The notes under the pieces: generated by a model
Database searches by the model: none
Seen by the model: only the letters and a program-made list of their open reading frames with translations
Told to the model about the DNA's origin: nothing
Made by a program: the position numbers and the translations under genes
In this document: positions 7,858 to 16,264 of the stretch, in pieces
Numbering within the stretch: position 1 is the first letter of the stretch
Layout of the letters: the number at the start of each line of letters is the position of its first letter
Assembly (NCBI GenBank): GCA_013298815.1
Contig: JAAFJF010000024.1
Coordinates: 1 to 43,262 of the forward strand
Length of the DNA stretch: 43,262 bases
Direction: 5' to 3'
Source: Polaromonas sp.
Lineage (GTDB): Bacteria; Pseudomonadota; Gammaproteobacteria; Burkholderiales; Burkholderiaceae_C

Positions 7858-8901
7858 ATGAATAAAAAATCAATGCTTTTACGCCGCCAATTATTGGCAG
7901 GATTCGCCGCTTCTACTTTGCTGCCAGCAAGTCTGTCCACAAGTTTTGCGCAGTCCAAAAAAGCCTCAGCTGCCGCAGCACTCGCAGTGTCACCCGTGCC
8001 TGCTTGGCCGACCAAACCCGTTCGCATCATCGTCGGTTTCCCCGCTGGCAGCTCGCCTGACATGCTGGCAAGGCTGCTAACCGAGCCTTTGGCAAAAGCG
8101 TTCGGCCAGCCCTTCGTCATTGAAAACAAACCCGGCGCGGGTGGCAATATTGGCGTCGATTTGGTTGCCAAAGCGACGGACGAACACACGCTTGGCGTCA
8201 ATATCAACGGCCCGCTCACGTCCGCCAAGCAGTTGTACAGCAAGCTGCCGTTCGACCCTGTGCGCGATTTGCGTCCCATTTCACTTATTGCCAGCAGCCC
8301 GTTGTTGCTGGTGGGCGCAGCCAGTTTGCCAGCAAATAATTTGCAAGAGCTGATGGTTTACGCCATAGCGCAGGGTGACAAGCTCAATTACGGCTCGGTC
8401 GGTGCAGGCTCTGGCGCACATTTGGCGATGGAGCTGTTCAAATCGCAAAGCGGCATTACCCCTGTGCACATTCCCTACCCAGGCTACGCCCAAGTCATCA
8501 CCGCGATGATCGGCAAACAGGTTGATTTAGGCTTCATGGTGCCGTCCGCCGCCGTGGCGCAGGCCAAAGCAGGGCGAGTAAAACTGTTCGCCGTCAGCAC
8601 CAGTTCGCGTTCCACCTTGCTGCCAGAGCTGCCAACGGTGGCAGAGGGCGCAAATCTGCCCAAATTCGACGCCGCCGTCTGGAACGGCATCTTCGCCCCC
8701 GCATCCATGCCCGAAGCCACCGCCAGACGCATCGCCGACGAAATCGCCAAAATCGTCAGAACCCCAGACATTCGCCAGCGCCTGTTTGACCAAGGCTGGC
8801 AAGCTCTAGGCACAGCGCCCGAAGGCTTGGCGCTGCGTATGGAAGCTGACACTAAGCTGTGGGGTGGGGTAATTGCTAAGACGGGGACGAAGTTGGATTG
8901 A
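7858..8901 (+). CDS. Bug-family (TctC) tripartite tricarboxylate transporter binding protein
   Basis: Periplasmic solute-binding protein of 347 residues. The N-terminus (LLRRQLLAGFAASTLLPASLSTSFAQ) is a signal peptide with twin arginines, so either Tat or Sec export is possible. VRIIVGFPAGSSPDMLAR and FVIENKPGAGGNIG are the two Bug signature segments that bind a carboxylate of the ligand. Bug proteins bind diverse organic and aromatic acids. The location beside the lig cluster suggests an aromatic or hydroaromatic acid, but the ligand cannot be read from sequence. No TctA/TctB membrane subunits are present here. Confidence 0.9.
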   Translation: MNKKSMLLRRQLLAGFAASTLLPASLSTSFAQSKKASAAAALAVSPVPAWPTKPVRIIVGFPAGSSPDMLARLLTEPLAKAFGQPFVIENKPGAGGNIGVDLVAKATDEHTLGVNINGPLTSAKQLYSKLPFDPVRDLRPISLIASSPLLLVGAASLPANNLQELMVYAIAQGDKLNYGSVGAGSGAHLAMELFKSQSGITPVHIPYPGYAQVITAMIGKQVDLGFMVPSAAVAQAKAGRVKLFAVSTSSRSTLLPELPTVAEGANLPKFDAAVWNGIFAPASMPEATARRIADEIAKIVRTPDIRQRLFDQGWQALGTAPEGLALRMEADTKLWGGVIAKTGTKLD

Positions 8902-8922
8902 GATTCTTGAGGTTGAGCTGAA

Positions 8923-9897
8923 TCAACTCGGCTGAATATTCCCAGCCTTAACCACAGGACGCCAGCGTTCGATCTCTTTGGCGATGTGGCGGCCGTAGGC
9001 TTCGGGGGTGGTGGGGACGGCTACTGCGCCTTCGGATTGCAGGCGGGTTTTTAGCTCGGGGGTGCTGAGGGCTTGGTTGATCAAGGTGTTGAGCCTACGC
9101 ACAATGTCTGGCGGTGTGCCTGCAGGGGCGACGACGCCGTACCATTGATCGGCCTCGAAACCTGCGTAACCTGCAGTTTCAGCCACGGAGGGGACATCTG
9201 GCAAAGCTTCTAAGCGCTTGTTGCTTGACACCGCAATCGCTCGCAGTTGGCCTGATTTGATGAAAGGCAGTAAAGCTGGCGCACCCGTGAAAATCAACTG
9301 GGTTTGCCCTGCAAGCAGGTCCGTCACCGCTGGGGCAGCACCTCGGTATGGCACGTGGACGATAAAGGTCTGGCTTTGCAGTTTCAAATACTCAGTCGCC
9401 AAGTGTGCCGCGCTGCCGTTGCCGCCCGTGCCATAGTTGTAATGACCGGGTTTGGACTTCAGTAACGCGACTAACTCTTTCACATTCTTGGCTGGCACTG
9501 AGGGGTGAACCGCTAGCACGTTGGGCACATTGGCCACCCACGCGACGGGTGCGAAATCTTTCACGGGGTTGTAAGCCAGTTTTGGAAATATCAACGGGTT
9601 GACCGCGAGCGTGCCGATGTGCCCCATCAGCAGGGTGTATCCATCTGCGGGTGATTTCGCCACTTTGTCCGCGCCAATTGAGCCGCCCGCGCCTGGCACA
9701 TTGTCTACGGTCACAGGTTGCCCAAGAGATTCGCTGAGTTTTTGCGCTATAGCGCGACCCAAAATGTCTGTGCTGCCACCGGGCGTGAAGGGTACAACGA
9801 GGCGGATAGGGCGGTTTGGCCAGTTTTGCTGCGCTGACACTGTGCTGCTAAGGCACAGCGCCGCTAGACCACTAATAAGTAAGCGTTTTGAAATCAT
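8923..9897 (-). CDS. Bug-family (TctC) binding protein
   Basis: A 324-residue periplasmic binding protein with a clear Sec signal peptide (LLISGLAALCLSSTVSAQ). IRLVVPFTPGGSTDILGRAIAQKL and VTVDNVPGAGGSIGADKVA are the Bug signature segments, and HVPYRGAAPAVTDLLAGQTQ is also typical. It is convergent with the preceding Bug gene (21-base gap) and about 21 bases downstream of another one on the same strand, so the two minus-strand copies are probably one transcript. Ligand unknown. Confidence 0.9.
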   Translation of the reverse strand: MISKRLLISGLAALCLSSTVSAQQNWPNRPIRLVVPFTPGGSTDILGRAIAQKLSESLGQPVTVDNVPGAGGSIGADKVAKSPADGYTLLMGHIGTLAVNPLIFPKLAYNPVKDFAPVAWVANVPNVLAVHPSVPAKNVKELVALLKSKPGHYNYGTGGNGSAAHLATEYLKLQSQTFIVHVPYRGAAPAVTDLLAGQTQLIFTGAPALLPFIKSGQLRAIAVSSNKRLEALPDVPSVAETAGYAGFEADQWYGVVAPAGTPPDIVRRLNTLINQALSTPELKTRLQSEGAVAVPTTPEAYGRHIAKEIERWRPVVKAGNIQPS

Positions 9898-9918
9898 GAT
9901 TTATTTTGTAGTTGATTT

Positions 9919-10905
9919 TTATTGCTTTGGAATGTTTGCTCTGGCAATCACGTCACCCCAGCGCTTGATTTCAGCTTTTAAGAGTTCACCCAAGACTTCG
10001 GGGCTGCTTGCGCCGGCTTCAACACCTAAATCAGCCAAACGTTTCTTCACATCAGGCGAGGCTAGGGCTTTCTCTGCAGCATCGTGCAGCTTGGCGATGA
10101 TGTCTTTAGGAGTTTTGGCGGAGACGGCCAAAGCGTTCCACGATGCGGCGTTCATGTTGGACAGGCCAGACTCGCGAGCTGTGGGCACATTTGGAAGGCT
10201 GACTGACCGTTTTAGACCGAAGACGGCTAGGGCGTTGATGGCTTTGGCGTCAATTTGGGTTTTGACAGGGCCCAAAATCTCCACCGCTGCGTCGATTTGA
10301 CCACCGCGCAGGGCAGTAATCACAGCCGGTGTGCCGTTGAAAGGGACGATTTGCGCATTGATATCAGCGGTTGATTTGAACAATTCCGCAGCTAAATTTT
10401 GCGTGCTGCCAATGTTGATGGTGCCGATATTGAGTTTGCCGGGATTGGCTTTGGCGAAAGCCAGCAGTTCGGTCATGGTTTTATACGGCGAATCAGCTTT
10501 GGTGACCAAGGCGATGTCGAAAAAGCCCAATGTGGATACGGTTGCAAAATCTTTCGCTGTGTCGTAAGGCAAGCTTTTAAACAAGCTGGCCGTCACAGCG
10601 GTGCCGTTGGACATGAGTAACATGGTTGTGCCATCAGGGTCAGACTTCGCGACTAAATCTCCGGCTGCGATACCGCCCGCGCCTGGTTTGTTCTCAATGA
10701 CCACAGGTTGACCTAAAATTTCTGCCATTTTGGTGCCCACAGTGCGTGCCGTCAGGTCAGCAATGCCGCCTGCACCAAATGGGACGACGATTTTCAGGGG
10801 TTTACTAGGGAAGGCGGCAGCTGTTTGGGTGAATGCCGTCGTTGAAAACGACATTGTCAATACCGTGAGAAGTGCACCGAAAATAGTGTGTAGAGGTTTA
10901 TTCAT
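9919..10905 (-). CDS. Bug-family (TctC) binding protein
   Basis: Third Bug protein, 328 residues, with a signal peptide ending near TTAFTQTAA. LKIVVPFGAGGIADLTARTVGTKM and VVIENKPGAGGIAAGDLVAKS are the signature segments. The sequence differs clearly from its two neighbours, so this is not a recent tandem duplication. It is the promoter-proximal gene of the minus-strand pair and diverges from folE. Confidence 0.9.
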   Translation of the reverse strand: MNKPLHTIFGALLTVLTMSFSTTAFTQTAAAFPSKPLKIVVPFGAGGIADLTARTVGTKMAEILGQPVVIENKPGAGGIAAGDLVAKSDPDGTTMLLMSNGTAVTASLFKSLPYDTAKDFATVSTLGFFDIALVTKADSPYKTMTELLAFAKANPGKLNIGTINIGSTQNLAAELFKSTADINAQIVPFNGTPAVITALRGGQIDAAVEILGPVKTQIDAKAINALAVFGLKRSVSLPNVPTARESGLSNMNAASWNALAVSAKTPKDIIAKLHDAAEKALASPDVKKRLADLGVEAGASSPEVLGELLKAEIKRWGDVIARANIPKQ

Positions 10906-10942
10906 ATAAAAATTCTAGTTGCGAACAAGCTCGTGCGTCAAT

Positions 10943-10968
10943 CGGGTTAAGTAGTATGAAATAACCCG
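10943..10968. promoter_or_regulatory. Inverted repeat between a Bug gene and folE
   Basis: CGGGTTA (10943-10949) and TAACCCG (10962-10968) form a perfect 7-bp dyad with a 12-base spacer in the 104-base divergent gap. It could be an operator for either gene or a hairpin in one leader. There is no T-run, so it is not a classical terminator. Confidence 0.35.
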
Positions 10969-11009
10969 TATTCGACTAGCTGTTATGCAAACACTGGTAA
11001 TATTCTTAT

Positions 11010-11750
11010 ATGAGTACAAAGAATATTGATAAAAAAACTGAAGCTATGGCCATTGATACGACCCAACCAACAGACGAGGGACGCCCGATGTCTGTCGTTA
11101 TTCGCGAGCGCGTAGCAGCCTCCAAAAAACGATATTTCGCTAACGACAACATCAGCGCATTCATCGAACCTGGTGACATGGACAAGTTGCTGGACGAAGT
11201 TGAAAGCAAGATGAAGGGTGTCTTGGACAGCATGGTGATTGACACCGAGCATGACCACAACACCAACAACACAGCTCGCCGCGTGGCCAAAATGTATTTG
11301 AACGAGGTGTTCAAAGGACGCTATCAGCCTGAGCCCACGATCACTGAATTTCCTAACGTTGGGCATTTGAACGAGTTGATGATTGTGGGCCCCATCACTG
11401 TGCGAAGTGCCTGCTCACATCACTTTTGCCCCGTGATCGGTAAAGTTTGGATTGGCGTGCTGCCAAACGAACACACCAATGTGATTGGCCTGTCCAAATA
11501 CGCGCGATTGGCCGAGTGGGTCATGGGCAGACCGCAAATTCAAGAAGAAGCGGTGGTACAGCTGGCTGATCTTATTCAACACAAAACCCAACCCGATGGC
11601 TTGGCCATTGTGATGGAAGCCACCCACTTTTGCATGAGCTGGCGTGGTGTGAAAGACATGGACAGCAAGATGATCAATTCCGTCATGCGCGGCACATTTT
11701 TGAAAGACATGAACTTGCGCCGCGAGTTTTTGTCATTGATTCCTAAATGA
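11010..11750 (+). CDS. folE: GTP cyclohydrolase I
   Basis: First step of folate synthesis: GTP to 7,8-dihydroneopterin triphosphate and formate. The zinc and active-site segment RSACSHHFCPVIGKVWIGV and the second zinc Cys in EATHFCMSWRGVKD are present; DTEHDHNTNNTARRVAKMY opens the catalytic domain. The longest frame gives 246 residues. An alternative ATG at 11046 (MAIDTTQPTDEG) would give 234 residues; neither start has a convincing Shine-Dalgarno, so the N-terminus is uncertain. A BLUF photoreceptor follows after 42 bases. Confidence 0.95.
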   Translation: MSTKNIDKKTEAMAIDTTQPTDEGRPMSVVIRERVAASKKRYFANDNISAFIEPGDMDKLLDEVESKMKGVLDSMVIDTEHDHNTNNTARRVAKMYLNEVFKGRYQPEPTITEFPNVGHLNELMIVGPITVRSACSHHFCPVIGKVWIGVLPNEHTNVIGLSKYARLAEWVMGRPQIQEEAVVQLADLIQHKTQPDGLAIVMEATHFCMSWRGVKDMDSKMINSVMRGTFLKDMNLRREFLSLIPK

Positions 11751-11792
11751 TCAGCAAAATAATAAACAAAATAAATTTAAAGGACAAACACC

Positions 11793-12215
11793 ATGTTGGT
11801 ACGATTACTTTACGCTAGCCGTGCGGTCAACACCCAGCCCGATGCCATCGAAGGAATTTTGGCTAAGTCGCGCCAGTTCAACCCGTCAAGCGGCATCACA
11901 GGCATTCTTTGCTATGGTGGCGGCATCTTTTTGCAAGCCATTGAAGGCGGACGCAGTGCTGTGAGTGAGTTATACGGCCATATTCAGCAGGACGCGCGCC
12001 ATAAAGACGTGGTTTTGCTGCAATACGAAGAAATCTCAGAGCGCCGTTTCAGCGGCTGGACCATGGGGCAGGTCAACATGGAAAAAATCAACCATTCGAT
12101 TTTGCTGAAATATGCTGAAAAGCCTGAACTTGACCCGTACAGCACTTCGGGGGCGGTTTCTATGGCTTTGTTGGAAGAGTTGATGGCGACAGCTTCTATC
12201 ATTGGGCGCTCTTGA
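11793..12215 (+). CDS. BLUF-domain blue-light sensor
   Basis: A 140-residue protein that is essentially one BLUF (FAD-binding blue light sensing) domain plus a short helical tail. The photochemical residues are in place: Tyr7 (LLYASR), Asn30 (RQFNPSSGITG), Gln48 (IFLQAIEGG) and the Trp89/Met91 pair (FSGWTMGQ). AAAGGA upstream of the ATG is a good Shine-Dalgarno. No output domain is fused, so signalling must go through a partner protein. The 42-base gap to folE and the immediate start of a DUF429 gene after its stop suggest co-transcription. Confidence 0.93.
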   Translation: MLVRLLYASRAVNTQPDAIEGILAKSRQFNPSSGITGILCYGGGIFLQAIEGGRSAVSELYGHIQQDARHKDVVLLQYEEISERRFSGWTMGQVNMEKINHSILLKYAEKPELDPYSTSGAVSMALLEELMATASIIGRS

Positions 12216-12242
12216 TTGCCAGAATCGGTCGCTCAGACGGTG

Positions 12243-13061
12243 ATGCAGGTCGTTGGCTGTGATTTTTCAAGCAGCCCCAGTAAGAAAAAACCTATCGTTT
12301 TCGCCATAGGTTCTGCACACAGTGGGCGTGTTACGCTCTCAAAATTAGAGCCTATTCAAACGCTAGACGGCTTTAGCGAATGGCTCAAGCAGCCGGAGGA
12401 CTGGGTGGCTGCGTTTGATTTGCCGTTTGGCTTACCGCGTGAATTGGTTGAAACGCTGGGTTGGCCTACGGACTGGAAAGCCTGCATTGGTCATTACGCC
12501 AGCCTTTCGCGGGAAGAAATTCGCACCACTTTCAAGGCTTTTTGCGATGCAAGGCCAGTGGGTGGCAAGTTTGCCCACCGCGCCACCGATCTACCAGCTG
12601 GTTCTAGCCCGTCAATGAAGTGGGTGAATCCGCCCGTAGCATACATGCTGCATGCGGGTGTGCCGCGTTTGGTGGAAGCGGGTGTTCACCTGCCCGCACT
12701 TCACGCTGGTGACTACAAACGTGTCGCTTTGGAAGGCTACCCAGGTTTGCTAGCCAGAGAAATTCTAAAAAACCGCAGCTACAAGTCAGACGACAAAGCC
12801 AAGCAAACGCCTGAGCGCTTGATTGCCCGCAAAGATTTGGTCACGCAGCTAGAGTTGGGGCAAACACGGTTGAATCTGCGGCTCAAACTGACACATGCCC
12901 AGCGTGACGCCTTGATTGACGACGCCAGTGGCGACAGTTTGGACGCGGTGCTGTGCATGCTGCAAGCTGCTTGGGCGCTGCAGCAACATGAAAAAGACGT
13001 TAAAAACTACGGTTTACCTGCTAAGACTGACCCGTTGGAGGGGTGGATATTGACGTCTTAG
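12243..13061 (+). CDS. DUF429 domain-containing protein
   Basis: Protein of about 272 residues in the DUF429 family (predicted nuclease-like RNase H-type fold, function unknown). VVGCDFSSSPSKKKPIVFAIG at the N-terminus has the family Asp, and AAFDLPFGLPRELVE is the second signature, with DALLD-like acidic residues near the C-terminus (DDASGDSLDAVLCMLQAA). The start at ATG 12243 places the conserved strand at the N-terminus; an upstream TTG at 12216, directly after the BLUF stop, is also in frame. Its role here is unknown. Confidence 0.75.
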   Translation: MQVVGCDFSSSPSKKKPIVFAIGSAHSGRVTLSKLEPIQTLDGFSEWLKQPEDWVAAFDLPFGLPRELVETLGWPTDWKACIGHYASLSREEIRTTFKAFCDARPVGGKFAHRATDLPAGSSPSMKWVNPPVAYMLHAGVPRLVEAGVHLPALHAGDYKRVALEGYPGLLAREILKNRSYKSDDKAKQTPERLIARKDLVTQLELGQTRLNLRLKLTHAQRDALIDDASGDSLDAVLCMLQAAWALQQHEKDVKNYGLPAKTDPLEGWILTS

Positions 13062-13070
13062 AGAATGCAT

Positions 13071-13128
13071 AAAATATGGCTTTAGCCCGCATATTTCCTG
13101 CCTGAGCAGCTATTAATTTTATAGCTGT
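13071..13128 (+). repeat. Dispersed intergenic repeat, copy C
   Basis: Pattern TAGCCCGCATATTT, core CCTGCCTGAGCAGC, AGCTATTAATTTTATAGC. It lies between the convergent DUF429 and grxC genes, where its hairpin might help termination, although no T-run follows it. Confidence 0.8.
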
Positions 13129-13153
13129 CCGAACAATAAATTAGGTGGGTAAA

Positions 13154-13414
13154 TTAAGCTTGCTGGAGCATCTTGGTCAAACCACCCGCGCTGTCTAGCG
13201 CCATCAAATCATCACAGCCGCCCACATGCGTGCTTCCGATGAATATTTGCGGCACGGTGCGTCGGCCCGTGATTTCCATCATGTGCTTCATGGCTGCAGG
13301 GTCTTGGTCAATGCGAATTTCTTCGATGGCTTCAACGCCTTTGGCTTTGAGAACACTTTTCGCACGCGTGCAATACGGGCAAACGGCGGTGGTGTACATT
13401 TTTACAGCTTGCAT
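13154..13414 (-). CDS. grxC: Glutaredoxin 3
   Basis: Class I dithiol glutaredoxin of 86 residues. The active site is CPYC at Cys12/Cys15; TVPQIFIG supplies the cis-proline and GGCDDL the glutathione-binding loop. Start 13414 is chosen because MQAVKMYTTAVCPYC is the normal family N-terminus; an 18-residue upstream extension would run into the rhodanese gene. It is 17 bases downstream of the rhodanese gene on the same strand, a pairing common in Burkholderiales. The usual next gene, secB, is absent here. Confidence 0.95.
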   Translation of the reverse strand: MQAVKMYTTAVCPYCTRAKSVLKAKGVEAIEEIRIDQDPAAMKHMMEITGRRTVPQIFIGSTHVGGCDDLMALDSAGGLTKMLQQA

Positions 13415-13431
13415 GGTATCGTTTTGGGGTA

Positions 13432-13839
13432 TTAGGCTTTTTCGATGGGTAAATTTGCTTCGCGCCAAGCTTTCAGGCCGCCAGCCATGGATTGCACATT
13501 GGCGAAACCTAGCTTTTTAGCTGTGGCAACGGCACGGTTTGAGCGAATGCCTGAGGTACAGACCAAAATCAGTGGCAATTCTTTGTTTTTGACTTGCCCA
13601 GCCAGCTTTTCATCCAATTGGCTATAAGGTACATTTTTTGAATTGTTGACGTGGCCAGCGGCAAATTCTTCAGCATCGCTGACGTCAACCACCACGGCTT
13701 TTTCGCGGTTGATCAACTGAACAGCGCCCGCTGGTGTGAGCGAACCGCCCGCAGCTCCCTTGATTTGCGGCATAAACAGCATGGTGGCGGAACCGATAGC
13801 GACGGCAAATAACATCCAATTGTCAATAATAAATTTCAC
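13432..13839 (-). CDS. Membrane-anchored rhodanese-like protein
   Basis: A single rhodanese domain of 135 residues with an N-terminal membrane segment (WMLFAVAIGSATMLFM, residues 8-23). The active-site loop is CTSGIRS with Cys94; VVVDVSDAEEFAAGHV is the family substrate-side motif. It probably handles sulfane sulfur or disulfide chemistry at the inner membrane together with the adjacent glutaredoxin. It is divergent from gpmA. Confidence 0.92.
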   Translation of the reverse strand: MKFIIDNWMLFAVAIGSATMLFMPQIKGAAGGSLTPAGAVQLINREKAVVVDVSDAEEFAAGHVNNSKNVPYSQLDEKLAGQVKNKELPLILVCTSGIRSNRAVATAKKLGFANVQSMAGGLKAWREANLPIEKA

Positions 13840-13970
13840 GTTGTACTTTCTATAAAGAGTTAGATTTTAGAATAGAGCTTGTATCCTTTTAGAATTCTTA
13901 TGAATTTCATCCTCAATTCTGTCAAACGTTCGGTAAAAGTTTGGTCAAAAAGGCCATAGAAAGCGTCAAT

Positions 13971-14663
13971 ATGCATAAATTAGTCTTGATTCGTCATGGT
14001 GAATCAACTTGGAACCTAGAAAACCGTTTTACTGGCTGGACAGATGTAGATTTGACGCCTTTGGGCATTGAGCAGGCACAGAAAGCAGGGCAAATGCTCA
14101 AAGCTGCTGGTTTTGAGTTTGATGTGGCTTACACCAGTGTTTTGAAGCGCGCAACGCACACTTTGTGGCATTGCCTGGATGCTATGGATCGTACATGGCT
14201 GCCAGTCGTCCACAGCTGGCGTTTGAACGAACGTCATTACGGTGCTCTGCAAGGTTTGAACAAGTCCGATACCGCCAAAAAGTACGGTGATGACCAAGTG
14301 CTGCTATGGCGTCGCAGCTATGATGTGCCACCTCCGACTTTAGAGGCTAGCGATCCACGCAGCGAGCGCGCTGATATTCGCTATGCGAAACTCAAACCAG
14401 AGCAAATTCCGTTGACCGAATGCTTGAAAGATACAGTAGAGCGTATGATGCCGTTTTGGGATGAATCGCTAGCTCCCGCTATTCGTGCCGGTAAGCGCAC
14501 AGTGATTGCTGCTCACGGCAACTCGATTAGAGCGCTGGTGAAGCATTTGGATGGCATTTCGGACGCAGATATTGTGGGTTTGAATATTCCAAACGGCCAA
14601 CCTTTGGTTTATGAGCTTGACGAGCACCTCAAACCCATTCGTCATTACTATTTAGGTGAGTAA
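13971..14663 (+). CDS. gpmA: 2,3-bisphosphoglycerate-dependent phosphoglycerate mutase
   Basis: Glycolytic enzyme interconverting 3- and 2-phosphoglycerate, 230 residues. [10 protein letters not shown] holds the phosphorylated His9, [12 protein letters not shown] is the substrate loop, and [16 protein letters not shown] contains the second catalytic His. The start at 13971 ([12 protein letters not shown]) is the family N-terminus; an upstream in-frame TTG at 13941 would add ten residues that homologues lack. Confidence 0.96.
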   Translation: MHKLVLIRHGESTWNLENRFTGWTDVDLTPLGIEQAQKAGQMLKAAGFEFDVAYTSVLKRATHTLWHCLDAMDRTWLPVVHSWRLNERHYGALQGLNKSDTAKKYGDDQVLLWRRSYDVPPPTLEASDPRSERADIRYAKLKPEQIPLTECLKDTVERMMPFWDESLAPAIRAGKRTVIAAHGNSIRALVKHLDGISDADIVGLNIPNGQPLVYELDEHLKPIRHYYLGE

Positions 14664-14755
14664 ATATTTACCAAATGCGGGTAATAGATGAACTTAGCGC
14701 TTGGCTTTAGCTCTTAGGTGTATATTGAGCACTATTCATCAATTTTGGTAATCTA

Positions 14756-16228
14756 ATGGGTCAAAAGATAAGGCAAAGCATGGGCAATAAACTCAAAATT
14801 GCAGGTTGGATTTCCGTAGGTGCGCTGACTGGAGCGCTTACCACAGTGTCGCTGCAAACCGTTGCTCGTGGCGCGTTGTCGCCCATGCCTCTGGAAGAGC
14901 TGCAACAGTTGGCCAGTGTGTTTGGTTTGATCAAAAGTGATTACGTGGAGCCTGTGGACGAGAAAAAACTGATCACCGATGCTATTTCTGGCATGGTAGC
15001 AAGTCTTGACCCGCACTCACAGTATTTCGACAAGAAGTCTTACAAAGAGTTTCGAGAGGGCACCACTGGTAAGTTCGTAGGCGTAGGCATTGAAATTGCG
15101 CAAGAAGACGGACTGATCAAGGTTGTTTCCCCGATTGAAGGCTCCCCAGCTTTTCGCGCTGGCCTAAAGCCCAACGACTTGATTACCAAGATTGACACCG
15201 CAGCAGTGCGTGGCTTGACTTTGAATGAAGCTGTCAAACGCATGCGGGGAGACCCTAACACCAAGGTGATTTTGACTGTTTTCCGCAAAGACGAAAACCG
15301 TACTTTCCCCGTCACTATTATTCGTGAGGAAATCAAGACGCAATCCGTGCGCGGCAAAGTTATGGAGCCAGGTTACGGTTGGGTGCGTTTGTCTCAGTTC
15401 CAAGACCGTACGGTTGAAGATTTTGTGAAGAAGATTGAGGAAATTTACAAACAAGAACCTAATCTGAAGGGCTTGGTGCTTGATTTGCGCAACGACCCAG
15501 GGGGCTTGTTGGATGCAGCTGTGGCTGTTTCCGCCGCTTTTCTGCCTGAAAACGTCGCGGTGGTGTCCACTAATGGCCAGCTTGCAGACAGCAAGTTCAG
15601 CTACAAAGCAGCTCCTGAGTTTTATTTGCGCCGTGGTGGTGCTGATCCTTTGAAGCGGCTGCCCGCTGCGCTTAAAAAAGTGCCATTGGTGGTACTGGTT
15701 AACGAAGGCTCTGCTTCTGCAAGCGAAATCGTCGCTGGTGCTTTGCAAGATCACAAGCGTGGTCTGATTTTAGGTAGTCAGACTTTTGGTAAAGGTTCTG
15801 TGCAAACGGTGCGACCGTTAGGACCAGATACTGGTATCAAGTTGACCACAGCACGTTATTACACACCCAACGGTACTTCAATCCAAGCTAAAGGCATTGT
15901 GCCTGATGTCATGATTGACGAAACGGCGGAAGGCAGCCCCTTTGCAGCTTTGCGCACCCGAGAAGCTGATTTAGAGAAACATCTTGAAAGCGGGCAGGGT
16001 AATACGACAGAAGACCCAGCGAAAAAAGAAGCTCGTGAAAAAGAAAAAGAAATTGCTTTGAAGCGCTTGGAAGAAGAAGCCAAAAAGCCTGTCGCGGAAC
16101 GTAGGTCGCCAGAGTTTGGCTCTGAGAAAGACTTCCAGCTTGCCCAAGCCATTAACCAGCTCAAAGGCCGTCCGGTGATGGTTAGTAAAACTTTGGTCGA
16201 ACGCAAAGAAGAGAAAAAAGATAATTAA
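14756..16228 (+). CDS. C-terminal processing peptidase, S41 family
   Basis: Periplasmic Ser/Lys protease of the CtpA/Prc class, 490 residues. An N-terminal hydrophobic segment (AGWISVGALTGALTTVSL) anchors or exports it. A PDZ domain covers about residues 105-190, and the protease core carries Ser321 (NEGSASASEI) and Lys346 (FGKGSVQT), 25 residues apart as in Prc. The tail (about 415-490) is charged, Lys/Glu-rich and low-complexity. A second in-frame ATG lies at 14780. The family trims cell-envelope proteins and cell-wall hydrolases. moeB follows after 36 bases. Confidence 0.93.
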   Translation: MGQKIRQSMGNKLKIAGWISVGALTGALTTVSLQTVARGALSPMPLEELQQLASVFGLIKSDYVEPVDEKKLITDAISGMVASLDPHSQYFDKKSYKEFREGTTGKFVGVGIEIAQEDGLIKVVSPIEGSPAFRAGLKPNDLITKIDTAAVRGLTLNEAVKRMRGDPNTKVILTVFRKDENRTFPVTIIREEIKTQSVRGKVMEPGYGWVRLSQFQDRTVEDFVKKIEEIYKQEPNLKGLVLDLRNDPGGLLDAAVAVSAAFLPENVAVVSTNGQLADSKFSYKAAPEFYLRRGGADPLKRLPAALKKVPLVVLVNEGSASASEIVAGALQDHKRGLILGSQTFGKGSVQTVRPLGPDTGIKLTTARYYTPNGTSIQAKGIVPDVMIDETAEGSPFAALRTREADLEKHLESGQGNTTEDPAKKEAREKEKEIALKRLEEEAKKPVAERRSPEFGSEKDFQLAQAINQLKGRPVMVSKTLVERKEEKKDN

Positions 16229-16264
16229 TTCTTTTACCAATCCTAGTATTTGAATTGAATTACT

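Noticed and set aside
8902-8922. Hairpin between convergent Bug genes as terminator
   Set aside because: The stem is only about five base pairs and there is no T-run.
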